This document shows positions 1 to 6,767 of a DNA stretch of 8,251 nucleotides, one piece after another. Origin of the DNA: Candidatus Pelagibacter sp. (lineage in GTDB: Bacteria; Pseudomonadota; Alphaproteobacteria; Pelagibacterales; Pelagibacteraceae). Position 1 is the stretch's first letter, and the number at the start of each line of letters is the position of its first letter. Location: the NCBI GenBank assembly GCA_002692325.1, contig NZJU01000006.1, forward strand, positions 1-8,251, written 5' to 3'. The notes under the pieces were generated by a model. It saw only the letters and a program-made list of their open reading frames with translations. It had not been told where the DNA came from and did no database searches. The position numbers were made by a program, and so were the translations under genes.

Positions 1-78
1 TGAGAAGACTTGAACTTCCACAGGATAAATCCCACAGCGACCTCAACGCTGCGCGTATACCAATTCCGCCACAGCCGC
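1..78 (-). tRNA. tRNA-Leu (anticodon GAG), 3' end cut by the window edge
   Basis: Read on the minus strand from position 78, the sequence folds as a class II (long variable arm) tRNA. The acceptor 5' strand is GCGGCTG, the D stem GCG/CGC flanks a loop with GG, and the anticodon stem CAGCG/CGCTG encloses loop TTGAGGT. The anticodon is therefore GAG (positions 44-42), decoding the leucine codons CUU and CUC. A variable arm with a GGA/TCC stem follows, then T stem GGAAG/CTTCT around TTCAAGT. Only the first two bases (CA) of the 3' acceptor strand lie inside the window; the remaining CAGCCGC bases, discriminator and CCA would fall beyond position 1. Expected full length with CCA is about 87 nt, normal for tRNA-Leu. 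Confidence 0.96.
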
Positions 79-84
79 ATATAT

Positions 85-114
85 AGTATAACTAAATATC
101 AGATAGGATATTAA
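85..114 (-). promoter_or_regulatory. Candidate sigma-70-like promoter for tRNA-Leu
   Basis: On the minus strand TATACT (positions 90-85) matches the -10 consensus at 5 of 6 bases and ends 6 nt before the mature tRNA 5' end. A weak -35 candidate, TTAATA (114-109), lies 18 nt upstream. The divergent spacer is only 51 bp, so any tRNA promoter must be here or run into lipB. The region is AT-rich and such matches arise by chance, so this is tentative. Confidence 0.3.
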
Positions 115-129
115 CTATCAATAAAGTAT

Positions 130-786
130 ATGAATGACATGAATCAGATTGAAATTAAAATTTCTAATGAAGAAATAAGTTATCAGGAGTCAATGTTTTT
201 TATGGAGTCTAAAGTAAGAGAAATCAGTAAAAATTATTCCAAAGAATTACTATGGTTTCTTAGTCATAATCATATCTTCACTCAAGGAACAAGTGCTTCA
301 AATGAGGAAATATTAGATCCAAATATTATAGAAGTTTTAAAGACAAATCGTGGTGGCAAAACAACTTATCATGGACCAGGACAAAGAATTGTTTATTTTA
401 TGTTAAACTTAAACAATAAAAAAAAAGATATAAGAAAGTTTATTTCTATAATTGAAAATTCTCTAATCTCTTTTTTAGCTGAATATAATATTGAAGCACA
501 AGCCTTTAAAGATAGAGTTGGTATTTGGGTAACTAAAAGTAATAATATTACATTTGATAAAGAAAAAAAAATTGGTGCAATTGGATTACGAATTAAAAAG
601 TGGATTACATACCATGGTTTAAGTTTCAATATTAATCCTGATCTCAAATATTACAATTATATCTACTCATGTGGTTTAAAAGAATATCAAAATACTTCAA
701 TGGAAGAGCTAGGTATTAAATTAGACCAATCTGAATTTGATAATAAATTTAAAGAAATATTTATAGAAAAACTAAGAACTATTTAA
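130..786 (+). CDS. lipB: Octanoyl-[acyl-carrier-protein]:protein N-octanoyltransferase (lipoate biosynthesis)
   Basis: LipB moves the octanoyl group from acyl carrier protein to a lysine of lipoyl domains (E2 subunits of pyruvate and 2-oxoglutarate dehydrogenase, GcvH); LipA then inserts sulfur. The 218-residue product has the family motif RGGKTTYHGPGQ at 74-85, KKIGAIGLRI at 146-155 with the expected catalytic lysine K147, HGL at 162-164, and SCGL at 180-183 with the expected nucleophile C181. Length matches the family (E. coli 213). ATG at 130 is taken as the start; an in-frame ATG at 139 is equally possible, since neither has a clear Shine-Dalgarno sequence. It is the only plus-strand gene here, divergent from tRNA-Leu, and its 3' end overlaps rluC by 15 bp. 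The presence of LipB implies endogenous lipoate synthesis; whether lipA is present cannot be seen. Confidence 0.95.
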   Translation: MNDMNQIEIKISNEEISYQESMFFMESKVREISKNYSKELLWFLSHNHIFTQGTSASNEEILDPNIIEVLKTNRGGKTTYHGPGQRIVYFMLNLNNKKKDIRKFISIIENSLISFLAEYNIEAQAFKDRVGIWVTKSNNITFDKEKKIGAIGLRIKKWITYHGLSFNINPDLKYYNYIYSCGLKEYQNTSMEELGIKLDQSEFDNKFKEIFIEKLRTI

Positions 787-1686
787 ATAATTTTTTAAAT
801 CTTTATTAATTTTTAAATTATTTTTTTTTATGAATTTAAGAAAATCATCTGGTAAATTTGAAATAAATTCAAATTTTTTTTTATCTATTGTAAATCTTAA
901 AGCAAATGCATGTAACATTAAATTTTCTTTTGTATATTTAGAATATACATTATATTTATGATCTCCAACAATTGGACACCCAAGATTTTTAGAAACTATT
1001 CTAAGCTGATGAGTTTTACCGGTATGAGGATTAAATAATATTGAAGAAATTCTTTTGTTTTTATTTAATACTTTATAATTTGTTAAAGTATCTTCAGTTT
1101 TAAGTTTTTTAGTTTTAATTTCTAGTTTAATTTGAGAGATATTATTTTTTGGGAATCCTTCACATATTGCAATATAAAATTTACTAATTTCTTTTTGTTT
1201 AAAAAGAAAAGATAGTTTTTTAGCATAATTAAGATTTTTAGCAATTAACAGAAGTCCTGATGTTTCTTTGTCTAATCTATGCACTAATCTGTATTGTGCA
1301 TTAATATTATTAATTATATGATCTATCGAAGTTATTATTTTACTTCCTCCTTGAGTAGCTATTTGAGACCATTTATTTAAGACAATAAAATCATTATTTT
1401 CAAATATTATTGATTTTTTAAATTCAACTAAAATTTCTTTAGATATTTTTATATTTTTTTTATAAATAATTTTATTTTTATAGAGTTTTTCATGATAATT
1501 TAATATTCTAAGTTCATCATTAAGTTTAATTAAATAGTTTGCTTTAGTAGATGAGTTATTTATTAAAATATTTTTTTTTCTAATATTTTTTTCAATAAAT
1601 CCTTGCGTTAAAGACGTATATCTTTGTTTAAGATATTTATCCAATCTTTGGTTAAAATTATTTAGAATTTTAATATTCTTAATCAA
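772..1686 (-). CDS. rluC: RluC/RluD-family 23S rRNA pseudouridine synthase
   Basis: This enzyme isomerises specific uridines of 23S rRNA to pseudouridine. The 304-residue protein has an N-terminal S4-like RNA-binding domain (about 14-62, starting RLDKYLKQRY) and a catalytic domain with HRLDKETSGLLL at 136-147, in which D139 is the expected catalytic aspartate. HTGKTHQLRI at 221-230 and GDHKY at 241-245 complete the usual RluA-family motifs. The start is TTG at 1684-1686, one base after the crcB stop; no ATG lies upstream in frame or in the first residues. RluC (sites 955/2504/2580 in E. coli) is favoured because crcB-rluC is a common alphaproteobacterial pair, but RluD-like specificity cannot be excluded from sequence. 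An oddity is NKWSQ at 104-108, where the family normally has N-K-P-x-G. The protein is very rich in lysine, asparagine and isoleucine, as expected from the AT bias. Confidence 0.88.
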   Translation of the reverse strand: MIKNIKILNNFNQRLDKYLKQRYTSLTQGFIEKNIRKKNILINNSSTKANYLIKLNDELRILNYHEKLYKNKIIYKKNIKISKEILVEFKKSIIFENNDFIVLNKWSQIATQGGSKIITSIDHIINNINAQYRLVHRLDKETSGLLLIAKNLNYAKKLSFLFKQKEISKFYIAICEGFPKNNISQIKLEIKTKKLKTEDTLTNYKVLNKNKRISSILFNPHTGKTHQLRIVSKNLGCPIVGDHKYNVYSKYTKENLMLHAFALRFTIDKKKFEFISNLPDDFLKFIKKNNLKINKDLKNYLNSS

Positions 1687-1687
1687 A

Positions 1688-2056
1688 TCAAAGCTTACTT
1701 AATAGAGTTCCTAAGTATGCAGATATTATACATATTAAAATGGAAATAAAAATATAAGTAAAAGAAGAAATATATTTTTTTGAATTTATTAGATCTAGGA
1801 CTTCATAGGAAAATGCAGAAAAAGTAGTGAAAGATCCTAAGAGGCCAATAATTAAAAAAAACTTTATAAAATTTTCAGATAAGTTATTTCCAAAATTAGA
1901 TGTTATAAAATATCCAATTAAAAAAGAGCCGATTATGTTGACAGAAATAGTTCCATAAATACTAGATACAAATAAATTTTTGCTAATAATAGTTAAGAGA
2001 TATCTTAAAACTGCTCCAACTGCACCACCAGTGGCGACTAATATTAAGTTAACCAA
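1688..2056 (-). CDS. crcB: Fluoride ion channel CrcB (Fluc family)
   Basis: Fluc proteins are small dual-topology membrane channels that work as homodimers to let fluoride leave the cytoplasm. The 122-residue protein has four hydrophobic segments (about 3-21, 32-52, 64-90, 98-120). It carries the family hallmarks GGAVGAVLRY at 10-19, N40 in SVNIIGSF (38-45), and GSFTTFSAFSYE at 74-85, which holds the phenylalanine-box and central cation-site region. Length is typical (about 125). The start is TTG at 2054-2056, 5 nt after the rplQ stop; it fits the family N-terminus and no ATG is available. It is followed after 1 nt by rluC. There is no room upstream for a fluoride riboswitch, so expression probably follows the ribosomal operon. 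One crcB copy is seen, consistent with a homodimer. Confidence 0.95.
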   Translation of the reverse strand: MVNLILVATGGAVGAVLRYLLTIISKNLFVSSIYGTISVNIIGSFLIGYFITSNFGNNLSENFIKFFLIIGLLGSFTTFSAFSYEVLDLINSKKYISSFTYIFISILICIISAYLGTLLSKL

Positions 2057-2061
2057 TATGT

Positions 2062-2499
2062 TTAGGCTGTAGGTTGTTCTTCTACTTCCTCAGTAGATTT
2101 TTTTTCAATTACAGGACCACTATCTAATCCTTTTGCGTCTTCATCTCTATCAACAAATTCGATAACAGCTGTTGGAGCATTATCTCCATACCTGTTACCT
2201 AACTTAATTATTCGAGTGTATCCACCAGCTCTTTCTTTGTATCTTTCAGCAAATACTTCAAAAACTTTTTTTGACATTTTTTGATCCTGAAGAATAGATA
2301 CTGCCTTTCTTCTTGATAATAAATCACCCTTTTTTCCTAAAGTAACAATTTTTTCGACAAATCTTCTTAGTTCTTTAGCTTTTGCCAAAGTTGTAGTTAT
2401 TTGCTCGTGTTTAATAAGGGCATTTGACATATTCATAAACATAGCTTTTCTATGAGACGAAGTTTTATTTAGTTTTTTATTTTTAATATTATGTTTCAT
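2062..2499 (-). CDS. rplQ: 50S ribosomal protein L17
   Basis: L17 binds 23S rRNA near the peptide exit tunnel and is the usual last gene of the alpha operon. The 145-residue product begins [20 protein letters not shown], the L17 N-terminus, followed by the family signature [17 protein letters not shown] at 29-45 and [18 protein letters not shown] at 92-109. A low-complexity acidic tail (about 115-145, ending EEVEEQPTA) extends past the core, as in many alphaproteobacterial L17 proteins, and makes it longer than the 127-residue E. coli form. ATG at 2497-2499 lies 2 nt after the rpoA stop with no obvious Shine-Dalgarno sequence, suggesting translational coupling to rpoA. crcB follows after 5 nt. 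Confidence 0.98.
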   Translation of the reverse strand: MKHNIKNKKLNKTSSHRKAMFMNMSNALIKHEQITTTLAKAKELRRFVEKIVTLGKKGDLLSRRKAVSILQDQKMSKKVFEVFAERYKERAGGYTRIIKLGNRYGDNAPTAVIEFVDRDEDAKGLDSGPVIEKKSTEEVEEQPTA

Positions 2500-2501
2500 A
2501 T

Positions 2502-3524
2502 TTATTTATTAAATGGATCTTCATATTTTTTTGCAAGGTCATCAATATTTTCAGGAGGCCAATCTGGAACTGACATACCAAGATTAAGTTCCATTTGTTG
2601 AAGAACTTCTTTGATTTCATTTAAAGATTTTCGCCCAAAGTTAGGTGTTCTTAACATTTCAGACTCAGACTTCTGAACTAAATCACCAATATAAATTATG
2701 TTATCATTTTTTAAACAATTGGCTGACCTTACTGATAGCTCTAACTCTTCAACTTTTTTTAATAAATTTGAATTAAAAGAAAGACTCTCGACCTGAGATT
2801 GATCTGGTAAAACCTCAGGCTCATCAAAGTTTATAAATGGTTGAAGCTGATCTTGTAGTATTCTTGCTGCTAAGGCAATTGCGTCATCTGGAGATATTGC
2901 ACCATTGGTTTCAACTTCCAAAACTAATTTATCGAAATCAGTAACTTGACCAACTCTACTATTTTCAACTTTGTATGAAGCTTTTACGACTGGACTGAAC
3001 ATAGCATCTAATTTAATTTCTCCAATAACTTTGTTGTCATCTTCAGCCACTTCAGCCGAAACATAACCTTTACCTGTTTCAACATTTGCTTCAATTTCAA
3101 CATCAGCATTTGAGTCAAGAGTCATTATAAGTTGATCTGGATTCATAATTTCAGTTTCAGAGTCAGTTTCAAAATTGCCAGCCCTTAACTCTCCAGAACC
3201 AGTTGATTTTAAATACATTTTTTTTAAACCAGGGGAGTGGACTTTTACACCTATAGATTTTAAATTTAGTAAAATATCTGTTAGATCTTCTTTGACACCA
3301 GGTATTGTGGAAAATTCATGAACAACACCTTTAATCTTAATAGATGTAATTGCAGCACCTTGTAATGAAGATAGCAAAATTCTTCTTATAGAATTACCTA
3401 AGGTTAACCCAAATCCACGTTCTAACGGCTCAGCAGTAAGCTTGCCTATTCTACCATTACTTTCTTCAACATTGACTTCCATTTTAGTTGGTTTAATTAA
3501 TTCGCTCCAGTTTTTTTGTAACAC
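2502..3524 (-). CDS. rpoA: DNA-directed RNA polymerase subunit alpha
   Basis: Alpha dimerises to nucleate RNA polymerase assembly and contacts UP elements and activators. The 340-residue protein has the N-terminal assembly domain (about 1-235; conserved [19 protein letters not shown] at 36-54 in the dimer interface). A flexible linker (about 236-253) joins it to the C-terminal domain (about 254-325; [12 protein letters not shown] at 261-272 and [16 protein letters not shown] at 293-308). R266, N269 and C270 correspond to E. coli R265, N268 and C269, so the DNA-binding surface is intact. The start is GTG at 3522-3524, supported by the strongest Shine-Dalgarno match in the window. It lies 17 nt after rpsK and 2 nt before rplQ. 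There is no rpsD between rpsK and rpoA, unlike E. coli. Confidence 0.99.
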   Translation of the reverse strand: MLQKNWSELIKPTKMEVNVEESNGRIGKLTAEPLERGFGLTLGNSIRRILLSSLQGAAITSIKIKGVVHEFSTIPGVKEDLTDILLNLKSIGVKVHSPGLKKMYLKSTGSGELRAGNFETDSETEIMNPDQLIMTLDSNADVEIEANVETGKGYVSAEVAEDDNKVIGEIKLDAMFSPVVKASYKVENSRVGQVTDFDKLVLEVETNGAISPDDAIALAARILQDQLQPFINFDEPEVLPDQSQVESLSFNSNLLKKVEELELSVRSANCLKNDNIIYIGDLVQKSESEMLRTPNFGRKSLNEIKEVLQQMELNLGMSVPDWPPENIDDLAKKYEDPFNK

Positions 3525-3531
3525 TCAAATA

Positions 3532-3537
3532 CTCCTT
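3532..3537 (-). promoter_or_regulatory. Shine-Dalgarno sequence of rpoA
   Basis: On the minus strand AAGGAG (3537-3532) sits 7 nt upstream of a GTG codon (3524-3522). It fixes GTG as the rpoA start even though no ATG is present. It lies in the 17-nt rpsK-rpoA spacer. Most other junctions in the window have a weaker match or none. Confidence 0.85.
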
Positions 3538-3541
3538 TTCT

Positions 3542-3922
3542 CTAAACTCTTCTTCTTTTTCTTGGTCTGCAACCATTATGTGGAATTGGTGTAACATCTT
3601 TTATTGAAGTAATTACATAACCGATAGATTGCAATGATCTAAGAGCTGACTCTCTTCCCGAACCTGGGCCCGAAACTTCAACTTTTAGATTTTTCAAACC
3701 AAATTCTTTAGCTTTGTTTCCTACGTCTTCTGCAGCTATTTGTGCAGCATACGGAGTTGATTTTCTTGAACCTTTAAAGCCTTTATGGCCTGATGAAGAC
3801 CAAGCTAAAGCATTACCTTTTTCATCTGTAATTGTAATAATAGTATTATTAAAAGATGAAACTATGTGAGCAACACCAGAAGAAATTTTTTTTTTAACTT
3901 TAGATTTTTTTTTCTCAACCAT
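3542..3922 (-). CDS. rpsK: 30S ribosomal protein S11
   Basis: S11 sits on the platform of the small subunit, next to the E site and S7, and contacts 16S rRNA. The 126-residue protein shows the S11 fold motifs: [18 protein letters not shown] at 16-33, [20 protein letters not shown] at 40-59, [15 protein letters not shown] at 83-97, and the C-terminal [13 protein letters not shown] at 114-126. Length is normal (E. coli 129). The N-terminus is a lysine-rich extension ([12 protein letters not shown]). ATG at 3920-3922 is one base after the rpsM stop and is preceded by AAAGG (3932-3928), a reasonable Shine-Dalgarno match inside the rpsM 3' end. It ends TAG at 3542-3544, 17 nt before rpoA. Confidence 0.99.
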   Translation of the reverse strand: MVEKKKSKVKKKISSGVAHIVSSFNNTIITITDEKGNALAWSSSGHKGFKGSRKSTPYAAQIAAEDVGNKAKEFGLKNLKVEVSGPGSGRESALRSLQSIGYVITSIKDVTPIPHNGCRPRKRRRV

Positions 3923-3923
3923 T

Positions 3924-4304
3924 TTAACCTTTAGTTACTTTTTTCTTTCCAGCTATTGCTACAGCTTTTCCTTTTCTAGTTCTGGCGTTTGTATGAGTTC
4001 TTTGTCCTCTCACTGGTAATTTTTTCCTGTGTCTTAGTCCTCTATAACAACCAAGGTCATTTAATCTTTTTATATCAAGTGATATCTTTCTTCTCAAATC
4101 ACCTTCAACAGAATAGTTTTTATCAATTAGATCTCTAATTTTATTAACTTCATCATCATTTAATTCACTTACACGTTTTGTAATATCTATAGAAGCACCA
4201 TTGCAAATGTCTAATGCATACTTTTTACCAATTCCAAAAATATAGGTAAGTGCTATATTAATTTTTTTGTTAGTAGGAATGTTAACGCCTGAAATTCTAG
4301 CCAT
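3924..4304 (-). CDS. rpsM: 30S ribosomal protein S13
   Basis: S13 is in the small-subunit head, where it forms bridges B1a and B1b with the 50S subunit and its tail reaches the P-site tRNA. The 126-residue protein starts [10 protein letters not shown], has the helix-hairpin [10 protein letters not shown] at 21-30 and [19 protein letters not shown] at 86-104, and ends in a basic tail GKKKVTKG. The reading frame stays open upstream to an ATG at 4350-4352, but those 16 residues are not part of S13; the ATG at 4302-4304 gives the canonical N-terminus. A minimal GGA (4314-4312) is the only Shine-Dalgarno-like element. It is the first gene of the alpha-operon part and is preceded by the largest gap in the minus-strand gene run (87 nt), which may hold a promoter. 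Confidence 0.98.
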   Translation of the reverse strand: MARISGVNIPTNKKINIALTYIFGIGKKYALDICNGASIDITKRVSELNDDEVNKIRDLIDKNYSVEGDLRRKISLDIKRLNDLGCYRGLRHRKKLPVRGQRTHTNARTRKGKAVAIAGKKKVTKG

Positions 4305-4334
4305 AAAGAGATCCAAAAAAAATGAATGAGGGTG

Positions 4335-4362
4335 AATACATGATAAATACACAATTAGTCAA
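4335..4362 (-). promoter_or_regulatory. Candidate internal sigma-70-like promoter for rpsM-rpsK-rpoA-rplQ-crcB-rluC
   Basis: In the 87-nt spacer between adk and rpsM, the minus strand has TTGACT (4362-4357; 5 of 6 to the -35 consensus). After a 16-nt spacer comes TGTATT (4340-4335; 4 of 6 to -10). Transcription would start near 4328, giving a leader of about 24 nt. Position and length of the gap match the junction between the spc and alpha operons, where E. coli also has an alpha-operon promoter. The -10 match is modest and the DNA AT-rich, so this remains a prediction. Confidence 0.4.
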
Positions 4363-4391
4363 GAAAAGATATTGATAAATTTGGCTGTTTT

Positions 4392-4964
4392 TCATGATTT
4401 TTTTAAAATTTGTTCAATTTTCTCTGTAATTTCATTAATTTGCAAAGTGCCATCGATTTCATAAAAAATTTCAGGCTTATTCTCTTTATAAAATAGTGAT
4501 ACTTTTTCAGTAGTATTTAGGTATTCGTTGTATCTTGTTTCTATAACTTCAATTTTATCATCATCTCTACTTTCCTCAGAAGATCTTTTTATAATTCTAT
4601 CTTTTAGGATATTGAAACTAATTTCGATATTAAAAATATAATGTATATTCTGAGATGATTTTTTTAAATAATCATTAAGAAATTGAGATTGTTCCAACGT
4701 TCTTGGATAGCCATCTAAAATAAAACCTTTTGAAGCTTCTTTATTTAATCTTGAAGATACTATGGAGTTCAAAATCTCATCAGAAACTAATTTACCTGAA
4801 GACATAATTTCTTTTAACTCTTGTGCAAGTTTATCTTTATCCAAAATTTTTTTTCTTAATATTTCTCCAGTTGATAAATGAGATAAGGCAAAAATTTCAG
4901 AAATTTTTTTTGCTTGAGTTCCTTTTCCTGCACCTGGTGGCCCAAAAAAAATTATATTATTCAA
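4392..4964 (-). CDS. adk: Adenylate kinase (short-LID form)
   Basis: Adk catalyses ATP + AMP = 2 ADP in the cytoplasm and sets the adenylate balance. The 190-residue protein has the P-loop GPPGAGKGTQ at 8-17, the AMP-binding HLSTGEILR at 29-37, and GFILDGYPRT at 80-89 with R88. Arginines in DRIIKR (122-127), SRDD (132-135) and R144 of the catalytic core are also present. The LID is short (about 128-135), without the zinc-binding cysteines, like many alphaproteobacterial enzymes. The start is TTG at 4962-4964, one base after the secY stop; no ATG lies before the P-loop, so TTG is the only reasonable start. The motif STGE at 31-34 has E where most family members have D. The secY-adk-rpsM order is classical. 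A gap of 87 nt follows before rpsM. Confidence 0.97.
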   Translation of the reverse strand: MNNIIFFGPPGAGKGTQAKKISEIFALSHLSTGEILRKKILDKDKLAQELKEIMSSGKLVSDEILNSIVSSRLNKEASKGFILDGYPRTLEQSQFLNDYLKKSSQNIHYIFNIEISFNILKDRIIKRSSEESRDDDKIEVIETRYNEYLNTTEKVSLFYKENKPEIFYEIDGTLQINEITEKIEQILKKS

Positions 4965-4965
4965 T

Positions 4966-6306
4966 TTATCTTCTACCCTTTAATTTAGTTTTCTTGAGAA
5001 GACCTTCATACTGATGTTGAAAAAGATGTGATTGAACTTGTGTAATAAAATCAATCATTACCACTACAACAATAAGTAGAGCAGTTCCTCCAAGATAAAA
5101 TGGAATTGATGTTCTAGATAGTAAAAACTCAGGTAATAATGCAACAAAAGTTAAGTATATTGCTCCTATAGTTGTTAATCTTATAAGAACAAACTCAATG
5201 TACTTTGCAGTATTTTCACCAGGTCTAATTCCTGGAATAAAACCACCATATTTTCTGAGATTTTCTGCTTGCTCGTCAGGATTAAAAACAATTGATGTAT
5301 AGAAAAATCCAAAAAATATTATCATTGCTGCGTAAAGTGCTAAATACAATGGTTGTCCTCTTCCTAGATAACTTGAAATTAATATAAAAATATCACTAGA
5401 TGATCCAGCTCCAAATCCAGACATTGTATTAGGAAGAAGTAGTATAGAGGATGCAAAAATAACTGGTATCACTCCAGCTGTATTAATTTTAAGCGGTAAA
5501 TGAGAACTCTGACCACCATAAATTTTATTTCCTACTTGCCTTTTAGGATATTGAACAGGCAATCTCCTTTGAGCTTTCTCAACAAATACAATAAAAATTA
5601 TTAATAACAATATTAAAACTAGAATGCCTAAAATAAAAGCGATGCTTAATTCACCTGTTCTTCCTAATTGTAATGTACTAACAAAAGCAGCAGGTAAATT
5701 GGCAACAATTCCTGCGGTTATAATTAAAGATATACCATTTCCTACACCTCTTGATGAAATTTGTTCACCTAACCACATCAAAAAGACTGTGCCTCCTACA
5801 AGAGTTATTACAGTTGTAAGTCTAAAGAAAATTCCTGGGTCGAATACGATATTTCCATAAGTTGTCTGCATTGACTCTAATCCAATAGAAACTCCATAGC
5901 CCTGAACAGCAGCAATAATAACAGTTACGTATCTTGTATATTGTAGCAATTGTCTTGTTCCCTTAGAGCCTTGTTCCTTCAAATTCTTCAGATGAGGAAT
6001 GGCTGATCGCATCAATGTCATTATTATTGACGCTGAAATATAAGGCATTACACCTAGAGCAAATATACCCATTCTACCTAAAGCACCTCCTGAAAATGTA
6101 TCGAATATACCCAATATACCTGATGATTGTTGTTCAAAAAATTGCTGTAAAGCGAGTGGATTTATACCTGGAATTGGTAAAAATGTCCCTAAGCGAAATA
6201 CAATTAGAGCACCAAGGGTGAATAAGAGCCTTTGTCTTAGTTCTGTTGCTTTACCTATTGCACCAAAATTTAAATTATTTGCTAATCTGTCTGCCGCTGT
6301 TGCCAT
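4966..6306 (-). CDS. secY: Protein translocase subunit SecY
   Basis: SecY is the channel of the SecYEG translocon in the inner membrane and handles exported and membrane proteins. The 446-residue protein has the ten expected hydrophobic segments, starting about residues 27-45 and ending about 405-424. The plug region follows TM1 (about 60-75). SecY signature 1 is GIFALGVMPYISASIIM at 80-96 and signature 2 is MWLGEQISSRGVGNGISLII at 177-196. The cytosolic loop GFIPGIRPG at 355-363 contains R361, the likely counterpart of the SecA/ribosome-contacting E. coli R357. The basic tail (438-446) is typical. Length matches E. coli (443). ATG at 6304-6306 directly abuts the rplO stop (TAAATG, zero spacing), implying coupled translation; adk follows after one base. 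Confidence 0.99.
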   Translation of the reverse strand: MATAADRLANNLNFGAIGKATELRQRLLFTLGALIVFRLGTFLPIPGINPLALQQFFEQQSSGILGIFDTFSGGALGRMGIFALGVMPYISASIIMTLMRSAIPHLKNLKEQGSKGTRQLLQYTRYVTVIIAAVQGYGVSIGLESMQTTYGNIVFDPGIFFRLTTVITLVGGTVFLMWLGEQISSRGVGNGISLIITAGIVANLPAAFVSTLQLGRTGELSIAFILGILVLILLLIIFIVFVEKAQRRLPVQYPKRQVGNKIYGGQSSHLPLKINTAGVIPVIFASSILLLPNTMSGFGAGSSSDIFILISSYLGRGQPLYLALYAAMIIFFGFFYTSIVFNPDEQAENLRKYGGFIPGIRPGENTAKYIEFVLIRLTTIGAIYLTFVALLPEFLLSRTSIPFYLGGTALLIVVVVMIDFITQVQSHLFQHQYEGLLKKTKLKGRR

Positions 6307-6765
6307 TTATTTCTTAGTAAGTTTAATTTTTCCACCTAATTTCTCAATAACCTCAATTGCTTTTTTAGAAGCGTAAGAGATTTCCAAATTAGCTACATTA
6401 TCTAATTCCCCTATGTTTAGAAGCTTCAAGTTTCCTTTTGATTTTTTAAATATTTTTTTAGTAAAAAGCTCTTCTTCTTTTATATTTTCTGGATCAATAT
6501 TATATTTTTTTATTAGATTCTTAATCATTTTAAAGTTAATATTTTGTATTTTGGTTTTAAAAGGGTTTTTAAAGCCTCTCTTTGGTAAACGTCTATATAA
6601 TGGCATTTGACCACCTTCAAAACCATTAATTGATACACCTGATCTTGACTTTTGACCTTTTACACCTCTGCCAGCTGTTTTTCCAAGTCCTGAACCTGAA
6701 CCTCTACCTCTTCTTTTACGTTTTTTATTGGTGGTCAGGGACGATTTTAATTCATTAATTTTCAT
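6307..6765 (-). CDS. rplO: 50S ribosomal protein L15
   Basis: L15 is a late-assembly 23S rRNA-binding protein of the large subunit. The 152-residue protein has the extended glycine- and arginine-rich N-terminal tail ([20 protein letters not shown] at 14-33, [10 protein letters not shown] at 34-43). [20 protein letters not shown] at 48-67 follows, then the globular C-terminal domain with the family signature region at about 113-146 ([12 protein letters not shown], then [16 protein letters not shown]). Length is close to the family norm (E. coli 144). ATG at 6763-6765 comes 2 nt after the rpsE stop; rpmD, normally encoded between them, is absent. The stop codon abuts the secY start. The middle part (68-112) is lysine- and isoleucine-rich and looks diverged under AT bias. 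Confidence 0.98.
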   Translation of the reverse strand: MKINELKSSLTTNKKRKRRGRGSGSGLGKTAGRGVKGQKSRSGVSINGFEGGQMPLYRRLPKRGFKNPFKTKIQNINFKMIKNLIKKYNIDPENIKEEELFTKKIFKKSKGNLKLLNIGELDNVANLEISYASKKAIEVIEKLGGKIKLTKK

Positions 6766-6767
6766 AT

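Noticed and set aside
102..119. Inverted repeat GATAG/CTATC considered as an operator
   Set aside because: Five base pairs in AT-rich DNA is expected by chance and no known regulator site was recognised; kept only as a remark in the divergent-spacer finding.
393..647. Open frame of 84 codons on the minus strand inside lipB
   Set aside because: It lies fully antisense to lipB, has no recognisable motif, and such frames are common in AT-rich genes. The same applies to plus-strand frames at 4823-5014, 5624-5860, 6015-6221, 6413-6610, 6829-7038 and 7059-7241 opposite ribosomal, secY and adk genes.
784..835. AT-rich stretch with T-runs after lipB considered as an intrinsic terminator
   Set aside because: It has no GC-containing stem before the T-run, and the bases are rluC coding sequence.
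1344..1351. Strong Shine-Dalgarno-like AAGGAGG on the minus strand inside rluC
   Set aside because: It encodes the Gln-Gly-Gly of the active-site region (residues 112-114) and no start codon follows at a proper distance, so it is not an internal initiation site.
3523..3543. Possible remnant of rpsD between rpsK and rpoA
   Set aside because: The spacer is only 17 nt, and rpsD is normally elsewhere in Alphaproteobacteria, so its absence is expected.
4305..4352. Upstream 16-codon extension of rpsM starting at ATG 4352
   Set aside because: The extra residues do not belong to S13, whose canonical N-terminus MARISGV begins at 4304; the extension also covers the likely promoter -10 region and the leader.
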